NCBI RefSeq assembly: GCF_030643805.1
Contig: NZ_CP094656.1
Span: 2,418,001-2,482,000 of the forward strand
DNA: 64,000 bases
Direction: 5' to 3'
DNA from: Alkalihalobacillus sp. AL-G
GTDB lineage: Bacteria; Bacillota; Bacilli; Bacillales; Fictibacillaceae
Under the pieces are notes generated by a model. That model was not told where the DNA came from and ran no database searches. It saw only the letters and a program-made list of their open reading frames with translations. Below, in pieces: positions 47,208-57,265 of this stretch (positions are counted from its first letter, which is position 1; each line of letters begins with the position of its first letter). The position numbers were made by a program, and so were the translations under genes.

Positions 47208-48401
47208 CTAAAAGTGGAGTATGTGACCAAGTTTCGAATGCTTAGTCCGTAAATAATCTTCATTTTCTTTACGGTGGGGCATTTGAATTGGGACACGGTC
47301 GATGACTTCGAGACCATACCCACTCAAACCTGTAATTTTTCTAGGGTTATTTGTTAAAAGCTTCATTTTCGTAATGCCGAGGTCTCTTAAAATTTGTGCT
47401 CCGATTCCATAATCACGCAAGTCTGGTGCAAATCCGAGCTTTTCGTTCGCTTCGACGGTATCAAGTCCTTCTTCTTGCAGCTTGTAAGCCCTCATCTTGT
47501 TAAAAAGCCCTATCCCTCTACCTTCTTGTCGCATATAAAGGAGAACCCCATTACCTTCCTCCTCGATCTGCGCCAATGCAGCTTGGAGCTGAGGTCCGCA
47601 ATCACAGCGATAAGAGCCGAATACATCACCTGTCAGGCATTCGGAATGAACTCGGACGAGCGTCGGTTCATCCGGTAAAATTTCACCCTTCACAAGGGCG
47701 ACATGCTCTTTTTGGTCAAGTATGTTCGAATAACCGACTGCTCTAAACCCACCAAATTCAGTAGGAAGTTCTATCTCAATTTCTTTTTTGACGAGCTTGT
47801 CTTTGCGGTTTCTGTATTGAATCAAATCCTTGATTGTAATCATTTTCAGTTCATATTGATCTGCGATTTTGCGAAGCTCCGGAACTCTCGCCATCGTTCC
47901 ATCTTCATTCATAATTTCACAAATGACACCAGCAGGTTCAGAGCCAGACAGTCTTGCAAGGTCAACTGCCGCTTCTGTATGACCCGCCCGTCGCAACACG
48001 CCACCCTGTTTCGCGATTAAAGGAAATACATGTCCTGGACGCTTAAAATCAGTTGCTTTTACAGTTGGTTCTAGTAACGCTCGGATTGTTGCAGCTCTTT
48101 CCTGTGCAGAAATTCCTGTAGTTGTTGACTTGTGATCAATACTTACTGTAAAAGCAGTGCCATGTGGATCTGTATTATGCTGAACCATCGGCTGGAGCTC
48201 CAGCGTTTCTGCAAGCTCCTCGGTAATTGGCGTACAAACCAGCCCTCGACCGTGTGTCACCATAAAGTTTACGATATCTGGTGTAACGCGGTCAGCTAAC
48301 GCGATGAAATCCCCTTCATTCTCACGGTCTTCATCGTCACAAACAATGACAACTTTCCCTTGCATTAATTCGTAAATCGCTTCTTCTATTCGATCAAACA
48401 T
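47208..48401 (-). CDS. ribA: Bifunctional DHBP synthase / GTP cyclohydrolase II (RibBA)
   Basis: This enzyme supplies both precursors of riboflavin. The N-terminal half (about 1-200) is 3,4-dihydroxy-2-butanone-4-phosphate synthase, with [16 protein letters not shown] and the [14 protein letters not shown] segment. The C-terminal half is GTP cyclohydrolase II, with the zinc cysteines in [20 protein letters not shown] and the catalytic [10 protein letters not shown]. Length is 397 residues. The ATG is taken as start; a GTG four codons upstream is an alternative with similar support. It follows ribE by 23 bases. Confidence 0.95.
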   Translation of the reverse strand: MFDRIEEAIYELMQGKVVIVCDDEDRENEGDFIALADRVTPDIVNFMVTHGRGLVCTPITEELAETLELQPMVQHNTDPHGTAFTVSIDHKSTTTGISAQERAATIRALLEPTVKATDFKRPGHVFPLIAKQGGVLRRAGHTEAAVDLARLSGSEPAGVICEIMNEDGTMARVPELRKIADQYELKMITIKDLIQYRNRKDKLVKKEIEIELPTEFGGFRAVGYSNILDQKEHVALVKGEILPDEPTLVRVHSECLTGDVFGSYRCDCGPQLQAALAQIEEEGNGVLLYMRQEGRGIGLFNKMRAYKLQEEGLDTVEANEKLGFAPDLRDYGIGAQILRDLGITKMKLLTNNPRKITGLSGYGLEVIDRVPIQMPHRKENEDYLRTKHSKLGHILHF

Positions 48402-48424
48402 CCCGTTCACCACTCTTTCTATAG

Positions 48425-49072
48425 TTAAAATCCATTATCTTCAAGAAATGCTCTTGAAATTCCGCGTTTCTCTGACTGCTTATCACGGTTCGAAAGCAAT
48501 TGTTCGATATGCTTTACGAGCAAATCACACTCGATATTGACTTGATCCCCTTCTCTTTTCCCACCAATGACCGATTCTTGGACAGTATGTGGTATGAGGG
48601 AAATCGTGAATCCTTCATCATCGACTGCAAAAATCGTCAAGCTCGTCCCATCAACTGCGACCGATCCTTTTACTGAAAAATAACGCTGGAGTTCGTCCGC
48701 AGCCTTAATTTTATAATAAATCGCATTATGCTTTGGTGTTCGTTTAATGATTTCACCGACACCATCAATATGCCCCGAGACGAAATGGCCGCCAAACCGA
48801 CCCCCTGCTGCCATCGCCCGTTCCAAGTTTACAGAGTCTCCGGTTGAGAGCCTTTTTAAATTCGTCGAGGATAACGTCTCAGGCATGACATCCACTGTAA
48901 ACATGGAGGAGGAAAATGAAGTTACGGTAAGGCATATCCCATTAACCGAAATGCTATCGCCTAAATTCACATCCTCGAGTACTTTACTAGCTTTTATTGC
49001 GACCTCATATGCAGTACGTGAATGCTGAACAGATTGGATTGTTCCTATTTCTTCGATGATTCCGGTGAACAT
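48425..49072 (-). CDS. ribE: Riboflavin synthase alpha chain
   Basis: RibE dismutates two lumazine molecules to riboflavin and 5-amino-6-ribitylamino-uracil. The 215-residue protein shows the two similar lumazine-binding barrels, each beginning in a GxIEE or GHIDGVG-type strand: [12 protein letters not shown] at 1-12 and [11 protein letters not shown] at about 98-108. The N-terminal MFTGI is a hallmark of the family. It overlaps the 3' end of ribD by 28 bases. Confidence 0.97.
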   Translation of the reverse strand: MFTGIIEEIGTIQSVQHSRTAYEVAIKASKVLEDVNLGDSISVNGICLTVTSFSSSMFTVDVMPETLSSTNLKRLSTGDSVNLERAMAAGGRFGGHFVSGHIDGVGEIIKRTPKHNAIYYKIKAADELQRYFSVKGSVAVDGTSLTIFAVDDEGFTISLIPHTVQESVIGGKREGDQVNIECDLLVKHIEQLLSNRDKQSEKRGISRAFLEDNGF

Positions 49073-50163
49073 GAGGATTCCCCCTTTGGAGTCAAAATGA
49101 TTTTCAAATCCTTCCCGATGTTTTCACAAGATTGAATTTCGAGCTTAAAAGCGTCATCAACGAGCTTTACACCAGAACCACCAATACTCGACGGTGCTTG
49201 TTTTCCACCGATTAACATCGGTGCGATATAAGATATTACCTGTTGAACACAACTTTCTTGAAGAAAACTGCCATGTACCGTTGCACCGCCTTCTACAAAT
49301 AAGGAAGTGATTTTTTCATCAGCTAAGTATCGCAATACTTTTTTAATGTTAATTTTCTCTTCGCCAAGCTGGATGATTCGTGCGCCTTTGTTTTCAATCG
49401 CTTGGATAGCATTCTTGTCTGCAAGTGCACCTGTCACTACCCACGTTTCCGCTGCGTTATCGGTAAGAAGTTTGCTTTCAAGCGGTATTCGTAAATTTGA
49501 GTCAAGGACTATTCGAATCGGGTTTTTCCCACCTTGAGGGAGTCGTGTCGTCAACGACGGATCATCCGCGAACACCGTCTTGACACCCACTAAAATCGCA
49601 TCATGCTTATGCCGGTATAAATGTGTATCTTGTCTTGCTTCTTTACCTGTAATCCACTTGCTGTGCCCCGTTTCAGTGGCGATTTTACCATCGAGACTTG
49701 AAGCGAATTTTAGTGTTACATATGGCAAGCCCGTTTTCATGAAATGGTTAAAAAACGGATTGAGTTCAATTGCTTCCTTTTGCATTAGACCGACGTGTAC
49801 ATTCAGACCAGCCTTTTTTAGTCGTTCCATACCTCTGCCGGCGACTAATGGGTTCGGGTCAAGCGTTCCGATATAGATGGTCTCAACCCCACTATTAATA
49901 ACAAGGTCTGCACAAGGGGGTGTTTTCCCATGATGACTGCAAGGCTCAAGGGTGACATACATCGTTGCTCCCTTAGCTTTTTCCCCTGCCATATGGAGCG
50001 CATGAACCTCAGCGTGCCCTTCCCCTGGCTTTAGATGAGCACCTAAACCAGCAATCTGACCGTTTTTAACGACAACGGCACCTACAGATGGATTTGGAGA
50101 TGTTTGTCCTCTTGTATTTTTCGCCATTTCGATGGCGAGTCTCATATATTGTTGATGATCCAT
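49045..50163 (-). CDS. ribD: Bifunctional riboflavin deaminase/reductase RibD
   Basis: RibD carries out deamination and then reduction of the pyrimidine intermediate. The N-terminal deaminase domain (about 1-145) has zinc ligands in HAEVHAL and PCSHHGKTPPC. The C-terminal reductase domain (about 148-360) has VTLKFASSLDGKIA and the NADPH-binding VEGGATVHGSF. The length of 372 residues is normal. It is the first gene of the operon ribD-ribE-ribBA-ribH-ribT, controlled by the FMN riboswitch upstream. Confidence 0.97.
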   Translation of the reverse strand: MDHQQYMRLAIEMAKNTRGQTSPNPSVGAVVVKNGQIAGLGAHLKPGEGHAEVHALHMAGEKAKGATMYVTLEPCSHHGKTPPCADLVINSGVETIYIGTLDPNPLVAGRGMERLKKAGLNVHVGLMQKEAIELNPFFNHFMKTGLPYVTLKFASSLDGKIATETGHSKWITGKEARQDTHLYRHKHDAILVGVKTVFADDPSLTTRLPQGGKNPIRIVLDSNLRIPLESKLLTDNAAETWVVTGALADKNAIQAIENKGARIIQLGEEKINIKKVLRYLADEKITSLFVEGGATVHGSFLQESCVQQVISYIAPMLIGGKQAPSSIGGSGVKLVDDAFKLEIQSCENIGKDLKIILTPKGESSCSPESSKK

Positions 50164-50196
50164 AGCGCCTCCCCATTTTCACATCGAATTAAACAT

Positions 50197-50234
50197 CAAA
50201 AAACCCCGAAGATGCATAGATAGCACGATCGGGG
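50197..50234 (-). terminator. Attenuator terminator of the rib leader
   Basis: On the minus strand ACCCCGA and TCGGGG form a stem around a 19-base loop and run into TTTTTTG. It stands between the FMN aptamer and the ribD start and is the expected off-state terminator of the riboswitch. Confidence 0.85.
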
Positions 50235-50372
50235 TAAGAAAACATAAGAAACTAAACCCAACAGATTATTTCTGAACGATTGCTCAGAAAAATCGTTGAA
50301 TAAACGTATCGAAAGACTCCATGTTTCACTCCTACAATGTGAACAACACAGAGCTTAGCGTTACGTGTCCTT

Positions 50373-50514
50373 TCCTTCTCCCATCCAGACTATACTGTCG
50401 GCTTCGGAATTTCACCGAATCCACCGTTACAAAAATTGATTGTACCGGGTCACGGACTGAAAAGCAGATCGCTTTATCACCGCCGGTTGGGACTTTCACC
50501 CGACCCCGAAGGAA
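50373..50514 (-). ncRNA. FMN riboswitch (RFN element)
   Basis: Read on the minus strand the element shows the conserved RFN blocks: AGGAAACCTTCGGGG-like start (TTCCTTCGGGGTCGGGTGAA), CCCAACCGGCGGTGAT, the variable arm, GGATTCGGTGAAATTCCGAA, and GCCGACAGTATAGTCTGGAT ending in GGGAGAAGGA. FMN binding lets the downstream terminator form and switches off the rib operon. It is followed by about 140 bases of leader and the attenuator. Confidence 0.95.
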
Positions 50515-50639
50515 ACCGTTAAGAAACGGATATTTAATTATTTCTCCTATATGTTACTCTTTCTTGAATGTTGAAGCAAGGATTACGGCTAGACATTACA
50601 TCTTTGAAGCAAAATTTTAAACTTTTCTTAGCTATAAAA

Positions 50640-50668
50640 AAAGACCACGCTAATTGCGCAGCCTTTTC
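50640..50668 (-). terminator. Terminator after ppiB
   Basis: On the minus strand GGCTGCGC pairs with GCGTGGTC (three G-T pairs) around AATTA and is followed by TTTTTTTATAG. It lies 8 bases past the ppiB stop codon. Confidence 0.75.
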
Positions 50669-50675
50669 TGAGACT

Positions 50676-51110
50676 TTATTCTTCCCAAACTTTGACTTCT
50701 TTCATGACATCGCCGTTTTGTGTACGTAAAGCGGAATCCAAACCTTCTGTAACTTGACCGAATACTGTATGTACTCCATCAAGGTGCGGCTGGTTTTCGT
50801 GAACGATGAAAAACTGGCTTCCACCTGTGTTCTTTCCAGCATGCGCCATTGATAATGCTCCTGGAACATGCTTGTGTGGATTTCCTTCTGTTTCACAATC
50901 GATCGTGTAGCCTGGCCCGGAAGTCCCTGTTCCTTCAGGGCACCCACCTTGTGATACGAAACCAGGAATGACCCGATGGAATGTCAGCCCATTATAAAAA
51001 CCTTCGTTCGCTAATTTTTCAAAGTTCGCAACTGTATTGGGTGCTTCTTCAGGATAAAACTCGATCAGAACTTTTTCGCCATTTTCAAATTCAATACTAC
51101 CTTTTTTCAT
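50676..51110 (-). CDS. ppiB: Cytoplasmic peptidyl-prolyl cis-trans isomerase B
   Basis: PpiB is a cyclophilin that speeds proline isomerisation during protein folding. The 144-residue protein has the cyclophilin signature [13 protein letters not shown] (catalytic Arg) and [16 protein letters not shown]-type segment with [12 protein letters not shown]. No signal peptide is present. It has its own terminator and stands between lysA and the rib operon, as in B. subtilis. Confidence 0.97.
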   Translation of the reverse strand: MKKGSIEFENGEKVLIEFYPEEAPNTVANFEKLANEGFYNGLTFHRVIPGFVSQGGCPEGTGTSGPGYTIDCETEGNPHKHVPGALSMAHAGKNTGGSQFFIVHENQPHLDGVHTVFGQVTEGLDSALRTQNGDVMKEVKVWEE

Positions 51111-51182
51111 TAAAACTCCTCCTCTGAAACAAGTAGTTTTATTGTATGACTTTTTCAGTGGGAAGTAAAGAAATGTGAAGCT

Positions 51183-52508
51183 TTAGCCCCCTGTAACAAC
51201 CGACTTCCGAAGCGATCGATCGAAGCGGACTAGATCTTCATAACGTTCCCGTTCCACAACAAGCTGCGCATCCCCATTTTCTACAAAGACGACCGCTGGC
51301 CTCGTAAGTCGGTTATAATTATTTGCCATAGAATACCCATAAGCACCTGTACAAAACATCGCCAAGATATCACCGTGAGATGTTTTCGGTAAATTAAGGT
51401 CCCAAATCAGCATATCACCTGACTCACAGCACTTACCCGCAATTGATACGGTCTGTTCATTTTTTTGTCCGAGGCGATTAGCCACTGCAGCCTCATACTT
51501 TGCGTTATATAACGCCGGCCGTAAATTATCGTTCATTCCGCCATCAACAGATAAATAATTTCGTATCCCAGGAATCCTTTTTTCAGATCCAATCGTATAA
51601 AGGGTTGTTCCAGCTTCACCAACAAGCGAACGTCCAGGCTCAATCCAGATCTCTGGCATCGGAAACGAATGGAAAGCGACTTGCTTCTTCACTTCAGAAA
51701 TGAGCTCTTCCACCATTTTTTCAATGGAAAGGCTTTTATCCTCAGTCGTATATGGAATGCCGAATCCTCCGCCAAGGTTAACGACACGTGGAATAAAACC
51801 TACATCCTTTGACCAACGTCCCAAACTTTCAAATACTTTTTGAATCGCCTTTATGAAGCCTTGTGTTTCAAAAATCTGCGAACCAATGTGACAATGTACA
51901 CCGAGAACATCTAAATACCTAGAAGATACGGCTTCCCCTAATGCTTGATCAGCTTGTTGACTCATTAGGTCAAACCCGAATTTAGAATCCTCTTGACCCG
52001 TTAAAATATAGTCGTGTGTATGTGCATGGATACCCGGTGTGACCCTGAGTAAAATCGGAACCTTTTTCTTAAGCTGTTGTCCGATCAAGGTTAAGCAATC
52101 GATTTCATGAAAATTATCGACAACAATACATCCAACATCTTCACGTACTGCTACCTCAAGTTCTTCAATGCTCTTATTGTTTCCATGAAAGTGAATCTTT
52201 TCAGCAGGAAACCCAGCGCGTAACGCTGTGTATAATTCACCACCAGACACGACATCAAGGAACAATTCCTCCTCGTCCACCAGCTGGACCATTGCGATAC
52301 AGGAAAACGCTTTGCTCGCGTAGGCGATCTTGGCCTCAACTTCTTGAGAGTGAAAGGCTGACTTAAAAGACCTTGCTTGAGAACGAATCTTACGGACGTC
52401 ATATACATAAAGCGGTGTTCCAAATTCCTTTGCCAGATTGGTGGTGTCGACACCTCCGATTTCTAGGTGCCCACGTTCGTTTATTGATCCTGATCCTAAA
52501 AAATTCAT
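51183..52508 (-). CDS. lysA: Diaminopimelate decarboxylase
   Basis: LysA decarboxylates meso-diaminopimelate to lysine, the last step of lysine synthesis. The 441-residue protein is a PLP enzyme of the alanine-racemase-fold class: the PLP lysine is in YASKAFS (about Lys66), with HGNNKS, HCHIGSQI, GGGFGIPY, EPGR and CESGD further on. The start is the ATG 7 bases after GAGGAG; an in-frame ATG two codons upstream is too close to that site. A lysine riboswitch precedes it, so the gene is shut off when lysine is plentiful. Confidence 0.96.
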   Translation of the reverse strand: MNFLGSGSINERGHLEIGGVDTTNLAKEFGTPLYVYDVRKIRSQARSFKSAFHSQEVEAKIAYASKAFSCIAMVQLVDEEELFLDVVSGGELYTALRAGFPAEKIHFHGNNKSIEELEVAVREDVGCIVVDNFHEIDCLTLIGQQLKKKVPILLRVTPGIHAHTHDYILTGQEDSKFGFDLMSQQADQALGEAVSSRYLDVLGVHCHIGSQIFETQGFIKAIQKVFESLGRWSKDVGFIPRVVNLGGGFGIPYTTEDKSLSIEKMVEELISEVKKQVAFHSFPMPEIWIEPGRSLVGEAGTTLYTIGSEKRIPGIRNYLSVDGGMNDNLRPALYNAKYEAAVANRLGQKNEQTVSIAGKCCESGDMLIWDLNLPKTSHGDILAMFCTGAYGYSMANNYNRLTRPAVVFVENGDAQLVVERERYEDLVRFDRSLRKSVVTGG

Positions 52509-52561
52509 AAACATTCTCCTCTCCCTTTTCTATGGAGAGAGCGTACAACTGATAACAATAG

Positions 52562-52607
52562 AAAAAACCAGTCAACATATCCTAAAAATAGGTACATTGA
52601 CTGGTTT
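52562..52607 (-). terminator. Attenuator terminator of the lysA leader
   Basis: AAACCAGTCAA pairs with TTGACTGGTTT, with TACCTATTTTTAGGATA folding inside, and the minus strand continues with TTTTTTC. It lies between the lysine aptamer and the lysA start and is the expected off-state hairpin. Confidence 0.88.
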
Positions 52608-52611
52608 CTAA

Positions 52612-52796
52612 CCACGTACCCTCATCAGTCGGAATAGCTCTCCACTACATGCGTAGTGACAGTTCGTTGCTTATTCAACAACGACCCAGCAAACAGCATC
52701 GGGATACTGTCCGCTTCGGCAAATTGACCTTTCTGAGTTCTTCATCGCATCCCTTGCTCGTAACTCATACTTATTCGTTTTGCGCCTCTACCCCAT
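52612..52796 (-). ncRNA. Lysine riboswitch (L box)
   Basis: On the minus strand conserved L-box segments appear in order: GGGGTAGAGGCGC, AGTATGAG, AGAAAGG, CCGAAGCGGACAGTA, GCTGGGTCGTTGTTGAATAA, CTGTCACTACGCATGTAGTG-GAGAGCTATTC and GATGAGGG. A TAGAAT -10-like hexamer overlaps its 5' edge. Lysine binding should favour the terminator at 52562-52607. In B. subtilis the classical L box controls lysC; here it controls lysA. Confidence 0.93.
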
Positions 52797-52927
52797 TCTA
52801 TGCACTGTAAATAGCGCAAATTAGACTTTTACCCGAACGATTATGTGGTTTCATCTAATTTTTGAAATGAGGCAATTATGAAATTAAAATAAATGTAGCA
52901 CAATTCAATTGTTATTTCAATGGGTTT

Positions 52928-54406
52928 TTATCCGGCATTGGTTTGTTTCTTATTGTCTTTCGGTCTAACAATACTAGGTCGGACTTTGGATAATGGAACA
53001 GATACACGTATCAACACTTGGAATAAGGCTTGAGGGTTAAAGGGAATAAACGGCCATAAGTATGGTGTGTTTAAGTTTTGAATACGCGACAAGAATAAAA
53101 TAACGAGTGTCAGCCCAATCACAAAGCCTGGAACATCAAACAGTACTACAGCAGTGATTAAGAAGAGCCGGACCATTTTGTTAGCCACACTTAACTCATA
53201 GCTTGGAGTTGAAAATGAACCGATGGCAGCAAGTGCTACGTAAAGAATGACTTCTGACACAAATAATCCAACGTCGATGGCGATTTGTCCGATCAACACC
53301 GCTGCAATCAGTCCCATTGCTGTCGATAATGCAGATGGCGTATGGATTGCGGCCATCCTCAAAACATCAATCCCAAGCTCAGCAAAAATGATCTGCACAA
53401 ATATCGGGATGTTCGAATCTTTAGCTGGTCCAATGAAATCAAGATTTTCAGGAAGTAAATTTTCATTTAAGACAAACAGTAACCAAAGCGGTATGAGCAA
53501 GACTGAGGTTAACATACCGCCAAATCGAATCCACCTTAGAAAGGCACCGATCATGGGAGTCTGCCGATACTCCTCTGCATGTTGTACGTGGTGGAAAAAC
53601 GTTGTCGGTGTGATGATAATACTTGGTGATGTATCAACATAAATAAGTACATGTCCTTCGAGTATATGTACTGCTGCAACATCCGGACGTTCCGTATATC
53701 TAACCAGCGGAAACGGGTTCCAGCCCTGTTTTACAAGAAACTCTTCAACGGTTTTATCGGCCATAGGAATCCCATCAATTCGGATTTCGGTTAATTCCTT
53801 ACGAATCGTTTCAACAAGACTTGGGTCGGCAACATCCTGCAGGTACGCGATACATACATCTGTTTTCGATCGATCCCCAATTTGAATTATTTCATGTCGA
53901 AGTCGCTCATCTCGAACTCTTCTTCTCGTCAAAGCCGTATTTTCTACGATGTTCTCCGTATATCCGTCACGTGATCCCCGAACCACCTTTTCAACATCAG
54001 GCTCTTTTGGGGAACGGCCAGGATAACTTCTGACATCAACAATAAACCCCTCATTAGTTCCATCAATCAACACTCCGATTAAACCAGATAGGACTCGATC
54101 CATTACTTCATCCAAGCTTTTTACGGTTGAAACTTGTTGATGAGCAAGGTGGTTTTTTATGACATCCTTCGTATTTGAACTTGAACCGTATTCATAATCC
54201 ATATCCATCAATTCACGAAGCAGTTGAATGATGAATCCACTATCACATAGTCCAGTACAGTAATAAACTTGAACTTCTTTGTTCAAAATCTTTAATTTCC
54301 GTACACCTATGTCAAAGCTTTTCCCGATCCCAAGCCTATCCTTTAATAAAGCTTCGTTTTCTGAAATTTTTTTATGAATCGGTGTTTTTTCTTTTTTCGG
54401 ATGCAT
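52928..54406 (-). CDS. spoVAF: Stage V sporulation protein AF
   Basis: SpoVAF is a GerA-A-like membrane protein of the spore inner membrane, encoded at the end of the spoVA operon. It is thought to speed germinant signalling. The 492-residue protein has a large soluble N-terminal part with [24 protein letters not shown] and a [20 protein letters not shown] segment typical of GerA-A proteins, then five or so membrane spans (about 290-460). It overlaps the end of spoVAEA by 35 bases. Confidence 0.95.
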   Translation of the reverse strand: MHPKKEKTPIHKKISENEALLKDRLGIGKSFDIGVRKLKILNKEVQVYYCTGLCDSGFIIQLLRELMDMDYEYGSSSNTKDVIKNHLAHQQVSTVKSLDEVMDRVLSGLIGVLIDGTNEGFIVDVRSYPGRSPKEPDVEKVVRGSRDGYTENIVENTALTRRRVRDERLRHEIIQIGDRSKTDVCIAYLQDVADPSLVETIRKELTEIRIDGIPMADKTVEEFLVKQGWNPFPLVRYTERPDVAAVHILEGHVLIYVDTSPSIIITPTTFFHHVQHAEEYRQTPMIGAFLRWIRFGGMLTSVLLIPLWLLFVLNENLLPENLDFIGPAKDSNIPIFVQIIFAELGIDVLRMAAIHTPSALSTAMGLIAAVLIGQIAIDVGLFVSEVILYVALAAIGSFSTPSYELSVANKMVRLFLITAVVLFDVPGFVIGLTLVILFLSRIQNLNTPYLWPFIPFNPQALFQVLIRVSVPLSKVRPSIVRPKDNKKQTNAG

Positions 54407-54962
54407 AGTTACGACTCCTTTCCAGGATGAGTTCTACTGCTTTTTGTGTGATTGGAGCCCCTTTTTCAGGGGTATCCCGACCTGCCATCTTTCCGATATC
54501 ACCTACACCTATCGTGATGGGGATGTCAAGCTGATCGAGAATATAAACCGTATCACCGTCGATTCGACCGAGCTCCAAATCAGGGAGTCCACTTTTATCT
54601 ACACCATATTCGGACAGCTCCCCAAACCGATCGATGCTTACATCAACACGTGTCCATTCTGCCAGATGTGTTTTAGATGCAACTGCGATCGCACCGATAA
54701 TCTCAATATCAGAATGATTGGAAACTGCCCTCATTGCTTGCTCACCTGGTCCTTCACCACGATAACCACAATCGTCAAACATAACGAGTACTGGATCGTA
54801 AGGCGTTGAAAGGATCATCGAAACTAGATGTTCTCCAGTTAATCTGGATGGATTTCCCCAAGACAGGGAAATACAACGTCCACCGATCTTCTCTGCAACA
54901 TGCTGGACTGCTTTCAGTGCATATAGATCTCCATCCGTAATAATGATGACACGCTTTTTCAC
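54372..54962 (-). CDS. spoVAEA: Stage V sporulation protein AEA
   Basis: This 196-residue soluble protein is the AEA subunit of the SpoVA group (DUF1805/SpoVAEA type), with [12 protein letters not shown] at the start and [17 protein letters not shown] in the middle. Its exact role is unclear; it is present in the spoVA operon of many Bacillus. The start is a GTG behind AAGGGA (spacing about 9), 6 bases after spoVAEB. Confidence 0.93.
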   Translation of the reverse strand: MKKRVIIITDGDLYALKAVQHVAEKIGGRCISLSWGNPSRLTGEHLVSMILSTPYDPVLVMFDDCGYRGEGPGEQAMRAVSNHSDIEIIGAIAVASKTHLAEWTRVDVSIDRFGELSEYGVDKSGLPDLELGRIDGDTVYILDQLDIPITIGVGDIGKMAGRDTPEKGAPITQKAVELILERSRNYASEKRKNTDS

Positions 54963-54968
54963 ATTAGA

Positions 54969-55319
54969 TCATCCCTTTGGTTTAAACAGAACAGCAACGA
55001 TAAATCCAAACAATATCGCTGACGATATCCCTGCTGATGTTAGTTGGAATATCCCCATTGCTATACCGATAAAACCATGCTGTTCAGCCTCTGCCATCGC
55101 TCCATGTAGCAAAGAGTGACCAAAACTTGTTATCGGGACAGTTGCACCAGCACCGGCAAACTGTATGAGTTTGTCATATAACCCGAATCCGTCTAGGCAT
55201 GCTCCAGCAACGACAAAGCTTGAGGTGACATGGGCAGGTGTCAATTTCGCAAAGTCCATCAATAATTGACCAATTACACAAATCAATCCACCAACAATAA
55301 ATGCGAGTAAATATTCCAT
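54969..55319 (-). CDS. spoVAEB: Stage V sporulation protein AEB
   Basis: SpoVAEB (often called SpoVAE) is a small membrane subunit of the calcium-dipicolinate channel, related to SpoVAC. The 116-residue protein has about four hydrophobic segments with [21 protein letters not shown] and [15 protein letters not shown] between them. The ATG (with overlap TGATG to the spoVAD stop) is preferred over a GTG one codon upstream. Confidence 0.93.
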   Translation of the reverse strand: MEYLLAFIVGGLICVIGQLLMDFAKLTPAHVTSSFVVAGACLDGFGLYDKLIQFAGAGATVPITSFGHSLLHGAMAEAEQHGFIGIAMGIFQLTSAGISSAILFGFIVAVLFKPKG

Positions 55320-56341
55320 CACCCCTGCCCCCCTTTACCAGAAGCCTCAAGTACCACTCCATGTGCAATGGTAGGTATCGTTTCCTTTTGCTGAATCATC
55401 ATCGGATTCATGAGAGCTCCTGTGGCAACGACCAAGATTCGATTTAATTTTCCTAGCCGTAATTCTTCTAATAAATGTCCATAGGTGACGACTGCCGAAC
55501 AAGCACAACCACTTCCTCCTGCAAAAACAGGTTGATCAGGTCGATAAACGAGTAATCCGCAATCCTGGTGGTTCGCAGAAATATCAAAATTCTTCTCCTG
55601 CAGTAGCTGTTTCAGAATCGGCGTCCCTACTGCAGAAAGATCTCCGGTTACAATTAAGTCAAAGTCTTTTGGCGTACGACCCATATCATTTAAATGTGCT
55701 GCGATTGTATCCGCAGCTGCTGGTGCCATTGCAGATCCCATATCGAACGGATCTGAAATTCCCAAATCCATTACACGACCGATCGTAGCGCTCGTGATTC
55801 TAATTGGTGACGGTTCAGTCCCGACAAGGGAAGCCCCTGCTCCAGTAACGGTATATGTAGCAGTATCAGGCTTTTGCCCACCATACTCCGTCGGATAACG
55901 AAACTGTCTTTCAGCAGTGGCATTATGACTACTGCTCGCAGTTAATACGAGCTTAGCAAATCCTCCATCAATCAATGCAGATGCCAAAGCCAGTGTTTCC
56001 ATTGAAGTCGAACATGCCCCGAACATACCTAGAAAGGGGATTTGGTTTTGTCTCGCCGTGTAGTTGGCAATGACAGTTTGATTAATCAAATCACCCGAAA
56101 GAAAGAGATCAATTTCATCCGGTTGTTTATTTGCCTTTTGTAAGCAGATGTTGATAGATTGTTCCATTAAATGCCTTTCAGCCAATTCCCAGTTATCTTG
56201 GCCACAATGCAACTCATCAAAGGTTAAATCATATGTTTCTCCTAACGGACCAGCTGCTTCTTCGGGACCAACTGTTGTTCCCGCTGAGACAATGAATAAT
56301 TCTTTTGAAAATGTCCATGTTTGCTTACCTGTTAGCTTCAT
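55319..56341 (-). CDS. spoVAD: Stage V sporulation protein AD
   Basis: SpoVAD is a thiolase-fold protein on the outer face of the spore inner membrane that binds dipicolinic acid during its uptake into the forespore. The 340-residue protein shows thiolase-like segments: [14 protein letters not shown] with the Cys at about residue 125 of the fold, and [15 protein letters not shown] near the C-terminus. The start is the ATG opening MKLTGKQTW; the ATG three codons upstream is only 2 bases from AGGAGG. Confidence 0.95.
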   Translation of the reverse strand: MKLTGKQTWTFSKELFIVSAGTTVGPEEAAGPLGETYDLTFDELHCGQDNWELAERHLMEQSINICLQKANKQPDEIDLFLSGDLINQTVIANYTARQNQIPFLGMFGACSTSMETLALASALIDGGFAKLVLTASSSHNATAERQFRYPTEYGGQKPDTATYTVTGAGASLVGTEPSPIRITSATIGRVMDLGISDPFDMGSAMAPAAADTIAAHLNDMGRTPKDFDLIVTGDLSAVGTPILKQLLQEKNFDISANHQDCGLLVYRPDQPVFAGGSGCACSAVVTYGHLLEELRLGKLNRILVVATGALMNPMMIQQKETIPTIAHGVVLEASGKGGQG

Positions 56342-56361
56342 TGTGTTCATGCCCTCCTACT

Positions 56362-56826
56362 TCATAGAAACATTTGAAATACATAGCGAATCATTCCTAC
56401 GATATAAGCCGCTACTGCACCAAATACAATCACTGCACCAGCTAGTTTAAATAAATTGGTAGCGACCCCAAGGACAAGTCCCTCGCTTTTATGTTCTAAT
56501 GCCGCACTTGTAACTGCATTTGCAAATCCAGTAACAGGTACGATGGATCCCGCTCCTCCAAATTGGCCGATCTTGTCATAAACACCCATTCCCGTCAAAA
56601 GTGAGGCGATTAAAATAAGGGTTGCAACCGTTGGATTTCCTGCGGTCGTTTCGTTAAAATCAAAGAATGCGATATAGAAGTTAGAAATTGCTTGTCCAAT
56701 CGCACAGATCAAGCCACCAACCAAAAATGCTTTCAGGACATTCACTACATACGGTGGTTTAGGCTGAAGTGGTTTGATCTTTTCTTTATATTCTTGTTGT
56801 TCTGATGACAGCTGTTGTTTACTCAT
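56362..56826 (-). CDS. spoVAC: Stage V sporulation protein AC
   Basis: SpoVAC is a membrane subunit that behaves as a mechanosensitive channel and allows release of calcium-dipicolinate early in germination. The 154-residue protein has a polar N-terminus and four spans, with the family loop FGGAGSIVPVTGFANAVTSAA in the middle, similar to SpoVAEB. The start is the ATG 8 bases after AAGGAG; an upstream GTG in frame is less likely. Confidence 0.95.
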   Translation of the reverse strand: MSKQQLSSEQQEYKEKIKPLQPKPPYVVNVLKAFLVGGLICAIGQAISNFYIAFFDFNETTAGNPTVATLILIASLLTGMGVYDKIGQFGGAGSIVPVTGFANAVTSAALEHKSEGLVLGVATNLFKLAGAVIVFGAVAAYIVGMIRYVFQMFL

Positions 56827-56842
56827 TTTGTACACTCCTTAC

Positions 56843-57265
56843 TTAAAGTTTTACAAAAAAGACCCAATGAAAAAGGGACCCTAACAATTTGCCGAATACG
56901 ATCGCCATTAATAGAACAAGTAATTGCTCTTTAAATCCGACTCTTTTCATTAAAATCGGAAGTACGTTCAGCACCTCCGTTAAAGCTGCAGCAAGCATCC
57001 CGACAAACGTTCCACAGGCAATACCAATCGGAATTAACAATAGCGGTGCACTTTGAATCGACATATCCCTGAGACCATACCAGCTTGAAAATAGCACACC
57101 AGAAATGATGCCTATTTCATACCCGCGGATGTGGGCGTATGTTTTCGTAATCTGCATCAAACGCGGTATGATACCAAATACAGTTAGAATTGCAACAAAG
57201 CCAGCTCCAACTGCTAAACCTCCTCCAAGTCCAAATAATAAGATAATGAGGATTTTAATCGTCAT
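56843..57265 (-). CDS. spoVAB: Stage V sporulation protein AB
   Basis: SpoVAB is a small integral membrane protein of the dipicolinate transport complex. The 140-residue product is almost wholly hydrophobic, with four or five spans and a conserved GYEIGIISGVLFSSW-like loop. The start is the ATG within the spoVAA 3' end (11-base overlap); the ribosome binding site is weak, consistent with coupled translation. The longer frame would add a basic, unconserved N-terminus. Confidence 0.93.
   Translation of the reverse strand: MTIKILIILLFGLGGGLAVGAGFVAILTVFGIIPRLMQITKTYAHIRGYEIGIISGVLFSSWYGLRDMSIQSAPLLLIPIGIACGTFVGMLAAALTEVLNVLPILMKRVGFKEQLLVLLMAIVFGKLLGSLFHWVFFVKL

Noticed and set aside
48399-48413. 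Upstream GTG start for RibBA
   Set aside because: The GTG lies too close to the purine-rich site; the ATG four codons later fits the family start MFDxIEEA. The choice is not certain.
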